From: an uncultured Prevotellaceae bacterium
Lineage (GTDB): Bacteria; Bacteroidota; Bacteroidia; Bacteroidales; Bacteroidaceae
Direction of reading: 5' to 3'
Assembly (NCBI GenBank): GCA_902800595.1
Contig: CADCFA010000012.1
Coordinates: 1-52,208, forward strand
DNA: 52,208 nt
A program made the position numbers and the translations under genes. A model generated the notes under the pieces. The model made no database searches. It was not told where the DNA came from and worked only from the letters and a program-made list of their open reading frames with translations. This document shows, one piece after another, positions 25,843 to 34,754 of the stretch; the first letter of the stretch is position 1; every line of letters starts with the position of its first letter.

Positions 25843-26319
25843 TTAGAACTTTGCCATCTTGATAGCTACGACAGCACACTCATCACCTTTGTTACCCAGT
25901 CTGCCACCAGCACGATCCTTTGCCTGCTGCAGGTCGTTGGTTGTGAGCAACCCATAGACAACAGGAATGTTGCTTGTGGCATTCAGACGAGCGATGCCCT
26001 CGGTCACCCCCTGACAGATGTAATCGAAATGAGGCGTCTCTCCACGAATCACCGAACCCAGGATGATCACAGCGTCATAACCGTCGTTGAGTGTCATCTG
26101 GTGAGCACCGTAGATCAGCTCAAACGAACCAGGTACGGTTTTCACGTGGATATTCTCAGGCAGTGCACCATGACGCTCAAGCGTGCTGACGCAACCTTCG
26201 AGAAGCGCACCTGTGATCTCTGGATTCCACTCAGCCACCACCACACCGAAAATCATGTTTGAGGCATCAGGCACTTTCGTGAAGTCGTAATCACTCAGGT
26301 TATGCATTGCAGTAGCCAT
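25843..26319 (-). CDS. ribH: 6,7-dimethyl-8-ribityllumazine synthase
   Basis: Penultimate step of riboflavin synthesis: joins 5-amino-6-ribitylaminouracil and 3,4-dihydroxy-2-butanone 4-phosphate. Family signatures are VAEWNPEIT near 28-36, VPGSFEL near 62-68, [14 protein letters not shown] with catalytic His 97, and [11 protein letters not shown]. 158 residues, the usual length. Gaps of 24 bases from the TPR gene and 17 bases to exoA point to one operon. No riboswitch is visible, and no other rib genes are in the window. Confidence 0.95.
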   Translation of the reverse strand: MATAMHNLSDYDFTKVPDASNMIFGVVVAEWNPEITGALLEGCVSTLERHGALPENIHVKTVPGSFELIYGAHQMTLNDGYDAVIILGSVIRGETPHFDYICQGVTEGIARLNATSNIPVVYGLLTTNDLQQAKDRAGGRLGNKGDECAVVAIKMAKF

Positions 26320-26343
26320 AGTCGTCGGATCATAAATGGTCTG

Positions 26344-27027
26344 TTACTTGTTAGAAACACGCTCAATGTAAGCATCGATGGTCTGAGCCTGCATAGAGTT
26401 GAAGTACTTATCCTTCACGGTCTGATACAGCTTCAAAGCCTCATCGCTCTTACCCTGGCTCTCCAAAATCTCACCAGCCTGAATCATGAAGGTGGGTGAG
26501 AGAGAGTTGTTGTCTGCCATCTCTGCTGCCTTCTTCAGATGAGTCACAGCCTTATCGAGCTGATTCAGGTGAGCGTAAGCATTACCCAGTGCACCTTCTG
26601 CAGAAGGAGATACCATAGCGTCGTCAGCACCGTCGTAAGCCTCCAGGAACTTCACGGCAGCATCCCACTTACCCAACTGGGCATTGCAGAGACCTGCATA
26701 GAGGTTTGACAGGTTACCTGCTGCTGTTGAGCTGTACTCGTCGGCGAGCTTTGCGAAGCCTTTGAAACCTGTGCTGTCGCCCTCAAGAGCCTGCTTGAAG
26801 AGACCCTGTGCGAAATATTCCTGACCCTTGGCAATAGCTGTAGAAGCCTTCTGCTCGTTGGGCTCAGCAATATATGTCTTGTAAAGAACTGCACCGACAA
26901 TGATGACGATGATTGCCAAAACGACGGTGATAATAGCCTTCTTATACTTCAGGAAGAAAGCCTCACTCTGGTTCAGTGTCTGCTCCATAGTAGGGGCAGC
27001 CTGCTGTTGATTTGTTGTATTTGCCAT
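26344..27027 (-). CDS. Membrane-anchored tetratricopeptide repeat protein
   Basis: 227 residues. A short polar N-terminus is followed by one membrane helix (about 32-51, AIITVVLAIIVIIVGAVLY), then about four TPR-type helical hairpins (LSNLYAGLCNAQLGKWDAAVKFLEAY; ALGNAYAHLNQLDKAVTHLKKAAEM; GEILESQGKSDEALKLYQTV in part). The layout is like YfgM, an inner-membrane protein that accompanies chaperones at the Sec translocon, but sequence similarity to YfgM proper cannot be claimed. First gene of the ribH-exoA unit, divergent from recF. Confidence 0.82.
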   Translation of the reverse strand: MANTTNQQQAAPTMEQTLNQSEAFFLKYKKAIITVVLAIIVIIVGAVLYKTYIAEPNEQKASTAIAKGQEYFAQGLFKQALEGDSTGFKGFAKLADEYSSTAAGNLSNLYAGLCNAQLGKWDAAVKFLEAYDGADDAMVSPSAEGALGNAYAHLNQLDKAVTHLKKAAEMADNNSLSPTFMIQAGEILESQGKSDEALKLYQTVKDKYFNSMQAQTIDAYIERVSNK

Positions 27028-27060
27028 TATAATTATGTATTAATTTTCGAAAATCGGGTG

Positions 27061-27068
27061 CAAAGTTA
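27061..27068 (-). promoter_or_regulatory. -7 element of TPR-ribH-exoA operon
   Basis: Minus strand TAACTTTG, about 33 bases before the start codon. The -33 region is weak. Confidence 0.6.
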
Positions 27069-27117
27069 CAACAATTTTTAGACATAAGAACATAACTACA
27101 TATTTTTTTAAATTTCT

Positions 27118-27149
27118 TTTGGTATTTTGCTCGCTTATTCGTAACTTTG
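27118..27149 (+). promoter_or_regulatory. Promoter of recF, start codon immediately downstream
   Basis: TTTG at 27118-27121, 20 bases, TAACTTTG at 27142-27149, then CACT and ATG at 27154. The spacing predicts a leaderless or near-leaderless message. Confidence 0.75.
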
Positions 27150-27153
27150 CACT

Positions 27154-28239
27154 ATGATTCTCGAGAAACTGTCGCTGATTAATTACAAGAACATCCGTGT
27201 TGCCAATCTGGAGTTGTCACCAAAGATCAACTGTCTGATTGGCCAGAATGGTGTTGGCAAGACCAATGTGCTCGATGCCATCTATTTTCTCTCGTTCTGT
27301 CATTCCGCAAGCAATCCCGTTGATTCACAAGTCATCACGCATGACGAGGGCTTCTTGATGATTGAGGGTGAGTATCAGGACAATCTCTGTATCTCCTGTG
27401 GCATGAAGCGTGGCACGAAGAAGCATTTCAAACGCAACAAAAAAGAATACAAACGGTTGTCAGAGCATATCGGACTGATACCGCTGGTGATGGTTTCTCC
27501 TTCCGACACCTTATTAATAGAGGGTGGCAGCGAGGATCGCCGACGACTGATGGATGTGGTTATCTCGCAGTATGACCGCAGCTATATGGAGGCGATGAAC
27601 CGCTATAACAAAGCCCTGCAACAAAGAAACACCATGCTGAAACAGGAAGAAGAACCCGATGTGGAGGTGCTGAGTCTGTGGGAGGAACAGATGGCGATAG
27701 AAGGAGAACGTATCTTCGCTTGTCGCGATGCTTTCGTAAAGGCATTGGCTCCTGTGTTCCAACGTTACTACGAGACAATCTCCGGTCATCGCGAACAGGT
27801 AGAGATGACCTATATCTCACACTGTCAGAGAGGTCCACTGCTGGAGGTCATCCAGCGCGACCGGCAGAAAGACCGCATCATGGGCTACTCCCTACATGGC
27901 GTGCATCGTGACGACTTGGTATTCAGTCTTGGAGGGCATCCGCTGAAGCGCGAAGGGAGTCAAGGTCAGCACAAGACCTTCGTCATTGCCCTGAAACTGG
28001 CACAGTTTGAATTCCTGAAGCGCACTAACAATGCGACGACTCCCCTACTCCTGCTGGATGATATCTTCGACAAGCTCGACGCTGATCGTGTGGAACAAAT
28101 CGTCAAACTCGTGGCCAGCGACGAGTTTGGGCAGATCTTTATCACCGATACCAACCGGGAGCATCTGGATCAGATACTGAGCAGAACCTCACACGACTAT
28201 CGGATTTTTCATGTAGAAGACGGTAACATCCATGTTTAG
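27154..28239 (+). CDS. recF: DNA replication and repair protein RecF
   Basis: SMC-like ATPase that helps load RecA at gaps and stalled forks. Walker A GQNGVGKT at 30-37, signature motif region HGVHRDDLVFSLGGHPLKREGSQGQ (ABC-type SQGQ), Walker B LLLLDDIFDKLDADR near 305-319. 361 residues, standard. Overlaps the DUF721 gene by eight bases, a common Bacteroidota pairing. The start codon is four bases after the promoter -7 element. Confidence 0.95.
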   Translation: MILEKLSLINYKNIRVANLELSPKINCLIGQNGVGKTNVLDAIYFLSFCHSASNPVDSQVITHDEGFLMIEGEYQDNLCISCGMKRGTKKHFKRNKKEYKRLSEHIGLIPLVMVSPSDTLLIEGGSEDRRRLMDVVISQYDRSYMEAMNRYNKALQQRNTMLKQEEEPDVEVLSLWEEQMAIEGERIFACRDAFVKALAPVFQRYYETISGHREQVEMTYISHCQRGPLLEVIQRDRQKDRIMGYSLHGVHRDDLVFSLGGHPLKREGSQGQHKTFVIALKLAQFEFLKRTNNATTPLLLLDDIFDKLDADRVEQIVKLVASDEFGQIFITDTNREHLDQILSRTSHDYRIFHVEDGNIHV

Positions 28240-28522
28240 AAAAGAAGTCAAGAGCGTAGGTGAACTGATTCTGAAGAATCTCAGGGAACAGGGGTTGGAG
28301 ACACCTCTGCAGCAAAAGCGCTTGATGGCGGCTTGGCCTGAAGTCATGGGGGAAATGATAGCTGGTTACACACAAGACCTGTTTATCAAGAACCAGACAC
28401 TGTTTGTACATCTCACGAATCCAGCCCTCAGAGCCGACCTCTCAATGATGCGACATGAGATTGTCAAGAAGTTGAATGCCGCAGTAGGCAGTCAGGTGAT
28501 TGCCGATATCCGTTTCAACTAA
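28232..28522 (+). CDS. DUF721 domain protein (DciA-like)
   Basis: 96 residues with the DUF721 pattern: an N-terminal helix (VGELILKNLREQGLETPL), W-P core (LMAAWPEVMGEMIAGYTQ), then LFVHLTNPALRADLSMMRHEIVKKLN in part. DUF721 includes DciA, which helps load the replicative helicase in bacteria without DnaC; with recF upstream, a replication role is plausible. Overlaps the recF end by eight bases. Its TAA stop shares bases with the TAG stop of the convergent MTHFS gene. Confidence 0.85.
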   Translation: MFRKEVKSVGELILKNLREQGLETPLQQKRLMAAWPEVMGEMIAGYTQDLFIKNQTLFVHLTNPALRADLSMMRHEIVKKLNAAVGSQVIADIRFN

Positions 28523-29040
28523 ACCACTTTATCCACTGCCACATCATGTGCATCCACTGGCACTTCGACCACCTTTTGGAAGTCGAAACATACACCTATG
28601 GTCTGCGTGTTGACCAACGAAAGAAACCTGTCATAGTAGCCCTTACCACGCCCCAGGCGATGACCCTGTGCATCAAAGGCGATACCAGGAATGAGGGCGA
28701 CATCAATCTGCGAGAGGTCAGTAAAAGGCATCCCCACAGGTTCCATAATACGATAGGAACCCTCACACAGATCCTGTGGTCCTGTATAGCGTCGCAGTTC
28801 CATCGTTGTATCATCCAAAACCTTAGGAAGAAGCACCGTTTTCCCTTCAGCCACCAGCTCGTCAATCAGCACATGGGTATCTACCTCGTCAGGCAACGAA
28901 TAGTAAGCCAGCACCACCCTGGCCTCACGGAGCAAAGGGCGCAGTCTGTCAAGGACAGGAAGCGACAGTTGCGCCAACTGCTGTGACGTGAACTGCCGCT
29001 TCTGCTGTGTGATATCATGTCTAAGTTCGCTCTTAAGCAT
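28519..29040 (-). CDS. 5-formyltetrahydrofolate cyclo-ligase family protein
   Basis: MTHFS converts 5-formyl-THF to 5,10-methenyl-THF using ATP, recovering folate. N-terminal LRHDITQQKRQF, middle YYSLPDEVDTHVLI and the diagnostic C-terminal block PGIAFDAQGHRLGRGKGYYDRFL (quoted in part elsewhere as GRGKGYYDRFL). 173 residues, slightly short of the usual 180-200. Last gene of the long minus-strand run; overlaps the S41 protease gene by eight bases and shares stop-codon bases with the convergent DUF721 gene (CTAA at 28519-28522). Confidence 0.9.
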   Translation of the reverse strand: MLKSELRHDITQQKRQFTSQQLAQLSLPVLDRLRPLLREARVVLAYYSLPDEVDTHVLIDELVAEGKTVLLPKVLDDTTMELRRYTGPQDLCEGSYRIMEPVGMPFTDLSQIDVALIPGIAFDAQGHRLGRGKGYYDRFLSLVNTQTIGVCFDFQKVVEVPVDAHDVAVDKVV

Positions 29041-30676
29041 TTTTTTGTTTACTACTGGCTACAGGCTTTTGCGGGAAGGCATCACCGTTCTTAAAGAGCC
29101 GTAAGGTCTCGATGATGGCAGGATCATCCTGATTCAGATACTCCGTCCAAGCCTGCTCACTCAGGATGTTATAGATAATCCGACTGTTCACAAAGCGCTC
29201 CAAGAGCTTACGTGACTTCTGAATCATCAGGTTACGGCGCTTCAGACCGTTCTTGTCGGCATAGGCCACAAACTTCTCCAGCGTGTTCTGACTCTTCAGG
29301 TAGCGCTCCATTTCCCACACGTCTTCAATCTCACTGAGCTTGGCGCGGTTTTCATCCGTATAGGTATAGGCAAACTGCAGGATCAGTCCCGTCATCGTAG
29401 CCTCCTTATAATAAGAGGTCATACCCAATGTATCCTCAGGAACAAAGATATCCGGGGTGATGCCACCGCCGCCATATACCGTACGTCCATTATTGGTGTG
29501 ATAAGCCGGACCCGTATGCTTGATGCTGTCCTGCGAGAAGAACTCGCCATGCTTGTAGCGATTCATCCAGTCACCCTCATAGTCCTCACCATCAGCGTAA
29601 GGCTTCTGGATACAGCGCCCTGATGGTGTGTAGTAACGGGCAATGGTCAGGCGGATCATCGAATGGTCAGAAAACTCCATGGGTTTCTGAACCAGACCTT
29701 TACCAAACGAGCGGCGACCGATAATCGTGCCCCTGTCGTTATCCTGGATAGCACCTGCCAAGATCTCTGAGGCAGAGGCTGAGCCCTCATCCACCAGCAC
29801 CACCAGAGGAATCTGCTGGTAAGAGCCACGTCCATCTGCCCTATAGTCCTGACGAGGATAGCGGCGGCCTTCGGTATAGACTATCAGCTGTCCCTTTTTC
29901 AAAAACTCGTTGGCAATCTGAACAGCCGACTCCAGATAACCACCCGTGTTTCCACGCAGGTCGATGGCCAGACTGGAGAATCTCTGTTGCGAGAGCTTTG
30001 CAAGGGCAATCAGCAACTCTGGGTATGTATTCTCACCGAAGTTCTTAATCTTGATATAACCTGTCTCGTCATCAAGCATATAGCTGGCTGTGACACTCTT
30101 GGTGGGAATCTCACCACGCGTCACTGTGATATGACGGATGGTCTTCTCACCATAACGGATGATGCCAAGTTTCACCTTTGTATCCTTCGGTCCCTTCAGC
30201 CGGTGCATCGCCTCGGTATTCGTCACCTTCTTACCAACAAAGGCGGAGTCGTCAACCTCCACAATCTTATCGCCAGCCAGTACACCAGCGCGCTCGGCAG
30301 GGCCATTGCTGATTACATTCTGCACACGAATCGTATCCTGTCGGATGGTGAACTCAACACCAATGCCTGAGAACGACCCACGCAGATCATCGTTGGCAAT
30401 CTCTCCATCACGGGCTGAGATATATACCGAGTGGGGATCCAACTCGCCCAGAATCTGTGGCATAGCCTTCTCCACCAGATCGTTGATGTTTACCGTATCC
30501 ACATACTGATCATCGATGATGTGAAGCAGGTTGTTGAGCTTATTACCACTGGAATTAATGATGTTCAGACGGTTACCTGAGAAATGGTTGGCATAGAACG
30601 AACCAATCAGGATACCGATGACCACACAAATGGCCATCCATAGTGGTGTAAAGCGAAAATTCCTATTACTGCTCAT
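29033..30676 (-). CDS. S41 family C-terminal processing peptidase
   Basis: Periplasmic serine protease of the CtpA/Prc type. One N-terminal membrane segment or uncleaved signal (LWMAICVVIGILIGSFYANH), a PDZ domain (about 85-175, GIGVEFTI, GPAERAGVLAGDKIVEVD), then the protease domain with VLVDEGSASASEI (nucleophile Ser near 299) and GRRSFGKGLVQ (Lys of the dyad). C-terminal helical extension to residue 547, common in Bacteroidota members. Sits eight bases after the dCMP deaminase gene and overlaps MTHFS by eight. Confidence 0.92.
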   Translation of the reverse strand: MSSNRNFRFTPLWMAICVVIGILIGSFYANHFSGNRLNIINSSGNKLNNLLHIIDDQYVDTVNINDLVEKAMPQILGELDPHSVYISARDGEIANDDLRGSFSGIGVEFTIRQDTIRVQNVISNGPAERAGVLAGDKIVEVDDSAFVGKKVTNTEAMHRLKGPKDTKVKLGIIRYGEKTIRHITVTRGEIPTKSVTASYMLDDETGYIKIKNFGENTYPELLIALAKLSQQRFSSLAIDLRGNTGGYLESAVQIANEFLKKGQLIVYTEGRRYPRQDYRADGRGSYQQIPLVVLVDEGSASASEILAGAIQDNDRGTIIGRRSFGKGLVQKPMEFSDHSMIRLTIARYYTPSGRCIQKPYADGEDYEGDWMNRYKHGEFFSQDSIKHTGPAYHTNNGRTVYGGGGITPDIFVPEDTLGMTSYYKEATMTGLILQFAYTYTDENRAKLSEIEDVWEMERYLKSQNTLEKFVAYADKNGLKRRNLMIQKSRKLLERFVNSRIIYNILSEQAWTEYLNQDDPAIIETLRLFKNGDAFPQKPVASSKQKNA

Positions 30677-30684
30677 GATCTCAT

Positions 30685-31122
30685 CTATTTGGTGGAATTA
30701 ACATCCAGGAACACCACCTCAATACCAGCACGGCGCAACAGATCGATGCCATCAGTCAGCCGATACTGCTCTCCATAAACCACACGACGGATGCCAGCCT
30801 GAATGATCAGCTTGGCACACTCGATACATGGCGATGCCGTGATATAGATGGTAGCACCATCACTGTTGTTATTGCTTCGTGCCAACTTCGTGATGGCATT
30901 AGCCTCCGCGTGAAGCACATAGGGCTTGGTGACGTTGTTGTCATCCTCACACACATTCTCAAAACCGCTGGGCGTACCATTATAGCCATCGCTGATAATC
31001 ATCTTGTCCTTCACCACCAGAGCACCAACCTGTCGGCGCTGGCAGTAGGAGTTCTCAGCCCAAACGCGCGCCATCTTCAGATAGCGTATGTCCAGTTTCA
31101 GTTGTTTATCGTTTGATTCCAT
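30685..31122 (-). CDS. dCMP deaminase family protein
   Basis: Zinc-dependent deaminase producing dUMP for thymidylate synthesis (ComEB type). Zinc motifs: HAEANAI (His 71, catalytic Glu 73) and PCIECAK (Cys 99, Cys 102). The N-terminus has RYLKMARVWAENSYC and VGALVVKDKMIISDGYNGTP, typical of deoxycytidylate deaminase rather than cytidine deaminase. 145 residues. Overlaps the M3 peptidase gene by 17 bases in a different frame. Confidence 0.92.
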   Translation of the reverse strand: MESNDKQLKLDIRYLKMARVWAENSYCQRRQVGALVVKDKMIISDGYNGTPSGFENVCEDDNNVTKPYVLHAEANAITKLARSNNNSDGATIYITASPCIECAKLIIQAGIRRVVYGEQYRLTDGIDLLRRAGIEVVFLDVNSTK

Positions 31123-33175
31123 TTCGTTTTAATAATGCATCAATGGTGGGTTCGCCACCACGGAAACGTTTATATAATGTCATGGGGTTCTCAGTACCAC
31201 CCTTTGACAGGATGTTCTCACGGAAGCTCTGGGCTGTCTTCTCATCAAAGATGCCATGCTTCTTAAACACGCTGAAGGCATCGGCATCGAGCACCTCAGC
31301 CCACTTATAGCTGTAGTAGCCTGCCGCGTAACCGCCTGCCATGATGTGCGAGAACTGCACCGTCATACAGGTGTCGGGCAGCTGCTTCATCACCATCGCC
31401 TTCTCCCAGGCTTTCTTCTCAAAGGCGATGATATCGTCGTCGAAGGGTTCCTTCTTCGTGTAATAAGCCATGTCGAGCAGTCCAAAGCTCAGCTGTCTCA
31501 TGCAGGCATAAGCAACGTTGAAGTTACGGCTGCGCACGATACGGCGGATCAGTTCGTCGGGCAACGGCTCGCCTGTCTGATAATGGAAGGCGAAGGTACG
31601 CAGGAATGCCTTTTCGATGGAGAAGTTCTCCATGAACTGCGACGGCAGCTCCACAAAGTCCCACCACACGTTCGTGCCGCTCAGACTCTCGAAACGGGTA
31701 TTGGCGAACATGCCATGCAGGGAGTGTCCGAACTCATGGAGGAAGGTCTCCACCTCTCCCAGTGTCAAAAGGGCTGGCTTCTCTTCCGTGGGTTTGGTGA
31801 GGTTCATCACCACACTCACATGCGGACGGTTGTTCACGCCCTTCCTGTCAATCCACTGCCCTTGATATTCTGTCATCCAGGCACCACCCTGTTTGCCCTT
31901 GCGGGGATGGAAGTCAGCGTAAAATACAGCCAGGAACGAGCCGTCCTTATCGAACACCTCGTAAGCCTTCACGTCGGGATGATACACTGGGATCGCCTTA
32001 TTCTCCTTGAAGGTGATGCCATACAGACGGTTAGCCAGTCCGAACACACCGTCAATCACCTTCGACAGCTCGAAGTAAGGGCGCAGCATCTCCGCATCGA
32101 TGTTATAACGCTTCAGCTTGAGCTTATGGGCATAGAAGCCGAAGTCCCAGGGCTGCAGTTCGAAGTCTGGTCCCTCCATCTTACGGGCCATCTTCTCTAC
32201 CTCCTTCACCTCCTTCACGGCGGTGGGCTTATAGGCAGCCACCAGTTCGTTGAGCAACTTATACACATTGCGCACATTCCCTGCCATTCGGCGTTTCAGC
32301 ACATAGTCGGCATAGGTCTTGTGTCCCAACAGCTGGGCCAGTTCGCGGCGCAGGTTGATGAGTCGCTTACAGATGGCGATATTATTTTCCGTATTATCAT
32401 GGATACACTCCGTGTTCTTAGCCATATAGAGCTGGCGACGGAGGTCGCGCTGCGTGCTGTAGGTCATAAACGGTGAGTAGCTGGGGAAGTCGAGTGTGAA
32501 CACCCATCCCTCCTTCTCCTGCTCCTTGGCAGCCAGGGCAGCAGCCTCACGGGCTGAGTCAGGCAGTCCATCGAGCTGAGCCTCATCAGTGATGTGCAGA
32601 GTAAATGCCTTGTTCTCTTTGAGCAAGTTCTGCGAGAACTGCAGACTGAGCATCGAGGCCTCTTCCGTCAGCTGGCGCAGACGCTCCTTACCAGCCGCAT
32701 CGAGCAGGGCGCCACTGCGCACGAATCCCTCGTAGCAGTTGTTGAGCAGCATCTGCTCCTCAGGCGTCAGCTTACGATGATGGCGGTGCACATACTGAAT
32801 ACGCTCAAACAGTTTCTCATTCAGGCGGATATCATTGGCATGCTTAGTCAGGATCGGACTCATCTTCTGTGCCAGCGCATCCATCTCGTCGTTTGTCTCT
32901 GCAGAGAGCAGATTAAAGAACACCGTCGTCACCCGCCCCAGCAGATCGTAGTAGTTATCGCCTTCCTTCTCGTCATCCACACTGATGATGGTATTGTCGA
33001 AAGTCGGCTTCTCCGGGTTATTGATCACCTTCTCTATCTGTTCATCGTCACGACGGATACCTTCGAGCATAGCCTCCTCGAAGTCTTCAAGACGGATACG
33101 GTCGAATGGCGCCACGTTATGGGGCGTATCATATGGCAGAAAAAACGGATTTATTCTCTCTTCTTGCACGTTCAT
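31106..33175 (-). CDS. M3 family metallopeptidase (oligopeptidase A / Dcp type)
   Basis: Zinc oligopeptidase that breaks short peptides. The zinc motif HEFGHSLHGMF lies near residue 480, with the downstream Glu ligand region and the typical TGEPLPDEL, SHIMAGGYAAGYYSYKWAEVLDAD and C-terminal GGTENPMTLYKRFRGGEP blocks. 689 residues, matching peptidyl-dipeptidase Dcp and oligopeptidase A; which specificity applies is not clear. No signal peptide is seen, so probably cytoplasmic. Begins 20 bases after the SLC13 gene. Confidence 0.93.
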   Translation of the reverse strand: MNVQEERINPFFLPYDTPHNVAPFDRIRLEDFEEAMLEGIRRDDEQIEKVINNPEKPTFDNTIISVDDEKEGDNYYDLLGRVTTVFFNLLSAETNDEMDALAQKMSPILTKHANDIRLNEKLFERIQYVHRHHRKLTPEEQMLLNNCYEGFVRSGALLDAAGKERLRQLTEEASMLSLQFSQNLLKENKAFTLHITDEAQLDGLPDSAREAAALAAKEQEKEGWVFTLDFPSYSPFMTYSTQRDLRRQLYMAKNTECIHDNTENNIAICKRLINLRRELAQLLGHKTYADYVLKRRMAGNVRNVYKLLNELVAAYKPTAVKEVKEVEKMARKMEGPDFELQPWDFGFYAHKLKLKRYNIDAEMLRPYFELSKVIDGVFGLANRLYGITFKENKAIPVYHPDVKAYEVFDKDGSFLAVFYADFHPRKGKQGGAWMTEYQGQWIDRKGVNNRPHVSVVMNLTKPTEEKPALLTLGEVETFLHEFGHSLHGMFANTRFESLSGTNVWWDFVELPSQFMENFSIEKAFLRTFAFHYQTGEPLPDELIRRIVRSRNFNVAYACMRQLSFGLLDMAYYTKKEPFDDDIIAFEKKAWEKAMVMKQLPDTCMTVQFSHIMAGGYAAGYYSYKWAEVLDADAFSVFKKHGIFDEKTAQSFRENILSKGGTENPMTLYKRFRGGEPTIDALLKRNGIKR

Positions 33176-33195
33176 TCTCTAAATACTAAATTTAT

Positions 33196-34713
33196 CTATT
33201 TTGTTAATGGCGTCAATGGAAAGAGGGTATTGACGATGAGGATATTGGCTGCGAGGATGATGATATTCATCAGCAGACCAATGCGCATGAAGTCGCTGAA
33301 GCGATAGCCGCCAGGACCATAGACCAGCATGTGGGTGGGTGAGCCGATAGGTGTGGCAAAGCTGCTGCTGACGCTGATCATCAGTGCAATGATGAAAGGC
33401 AACGGGTCGTAGCCCAACTTCTCGGCAGCCTCGTACATGATAGGGAAGAACATGGCACCTGCCGCGGTATTGGAGATAAACTCAGTGATAAAGGTGCCTA
33501 CCAGACAGACAGCCGTCATCACCACCAGCGGATGGCTACCACATATATTGAGGATACCATAGGCAATTTGCTCGGCAATGCCTGTCTTCTGGATGGCGAG
33601 ACCAAGGGCAGCACTGGCAGCAAAGACTATCAGAATATCCCAGTGGATAGCGTTCATAGCTTGATTGGGAGTGCAACAACGGCACAGGAGCATGGCGCCT
33701 GCGGCAATAAAGGCGCACTGCAACAACGGTATATAGCCCAAGGCAGACACTGCAATCATCGCTATCATAATGAGTGAAGATATGAAGGTCTTGAAGCCAA
33801 TCTCGATCACGTCCTCACCTATGACCAGCTTATGGGTCTTGGTGAGCTGCTTGATTTCCCTCACATTACCAGCATAGACCAGACGGTCGCCACCCATGAT
33901 GAACTCATCAGACTCAATGGGTACCGGCTCTCCATCGAAATGATACCACTTAATGAGTCGCCCCCCATTGACATTGATCAGCCCGGCATCTCCGACATAG
34001 TTGCCGATATGGGGATTCTTTGAAGGCACACGCATCTCGATGGTATAATCAGCAGTATCTTCGAAGGTAGATGGCTTAGCCTTACGCTCGGGCAGCAGAC
34101 GGCTCATGGCGATAACTGACAAAATGCCGATGCCAAGGCAGAACAGACCAGGAACAAGGGTTATAAACACATTTAAGGCCACCCCTGTCTTTTCTGTATA
34201 AAGGCCACTGATAATCATGTTTGGCGGCGTGCCGATGAGAGTACAGACACCGCCCATGCCTGAGGCATAGCTCAAGGGAATCAACAGTCGAGAAGGAGAA
34301 ATCCTGAGTTTCTTAGCCCAGATCTTGACGATGTTGACGAAGATGGTTACAACAGTGGTATTACTGAGAAAGGAGCTAAGCAGGGCTACAGGTACCATCA
34401 GGCGGATAATGGCCTTGTTATAGTTCTTGGGCACACCCAGCAGATTCTTCACGATCCACTGGAGCACGCCGGTATAAGTCAGACCGGCTACAACAATAAA
34501 CAACACGAAAACGGTAATGGTAGCAGTAGCGCTGAAACCGGAGAATGCCTCCTTGACATCGAGCACACCCGAAACAAACAAGATACCGATGGCAGAAAAG
34601 AACACCAGATCGGTACGCACCTTAGTGAACAGCAGCGTGATAAACATGCCAAGCACCGTGATGATAGTTATCCAGGCATAATAGCTAAAGCCCCAAAACA
34701 CCAATGATTCCAT
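33196..34713 (-). CDS. SLC13 family permease with TrkA-C-like domain
   Basis: Divalent anion/sodium symporter superfamily. About eleven membrane segments in two halves (ITIITVLGMFITLLF to VIAMSR, then FISSLIMIAMIAV to the end), with the SNTTVVTIFV and SNTAAGAMFFPI motifs of the DASS/arsenite-permease fold. Between halves, residues about 215-300 form a soluble TrkA-C-like domain (GDRLVYAGNVREIKQL). 505 residues. Substrate (dicarboxylate, sulfate or other) cannot be told. Lies 41 bases after a Crp/Fnr regulator gene. Confidence 0.88.
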   Translation of the reverse strand: MESLVFWGFSYYAWITIITVLGMFITLLFTKVRTDLVFFSAIGILFVSGVLDVKEAFSGFSATATITVFVLFIVVAGLTYTGVLQWIVKNLLGVPKNYNKAIIRLMVPVALLSSFLSNTTVVTIFVNIVKIWAKKLRISPSRLLIPLSYASGMGGVCTLIGTPPNMIISGLYTEKTGVALNVFITLVPGLFCLGIGILSVIAMSRLLPERKAKPSTFEDTADYTIEMRVPSKNPHIGNYVGDAGLINVNGGRLIKWYHFDGEPVPIESDEFIMGGDRLVYAGNVREIKQLTKTHKLVIGEDVIEIGFKTFISSLIMIAMIAVSALGYIPLLQCAFIAAGAMLLCRCCTPNQAMNAIHWDILIVFAASAALGLAIQKTGIAEQIAYGILNICGSHPLVVMTAVCLVGTFITEFISNTAAGAMFFPIMYEAAEKLGYDPLPFIIALMISVSSSFATPIGSPTHMLVYGPGGYRFSDFMRIGLLMNIIILAANILIVNTLFPLTPLTK

Positions 34714-34754
34714 TTTTATAACTTTATCAGGTTCTTACTATATATTATTATGAT

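Noticed and set aside
31256-32476. Long frame antisense to the M3 peptidase gene (406 codons)
   Set aside because: His/Leu/Gln-rich shadow of a strong protein-coding gene on the other strand; no recognisable motifs.
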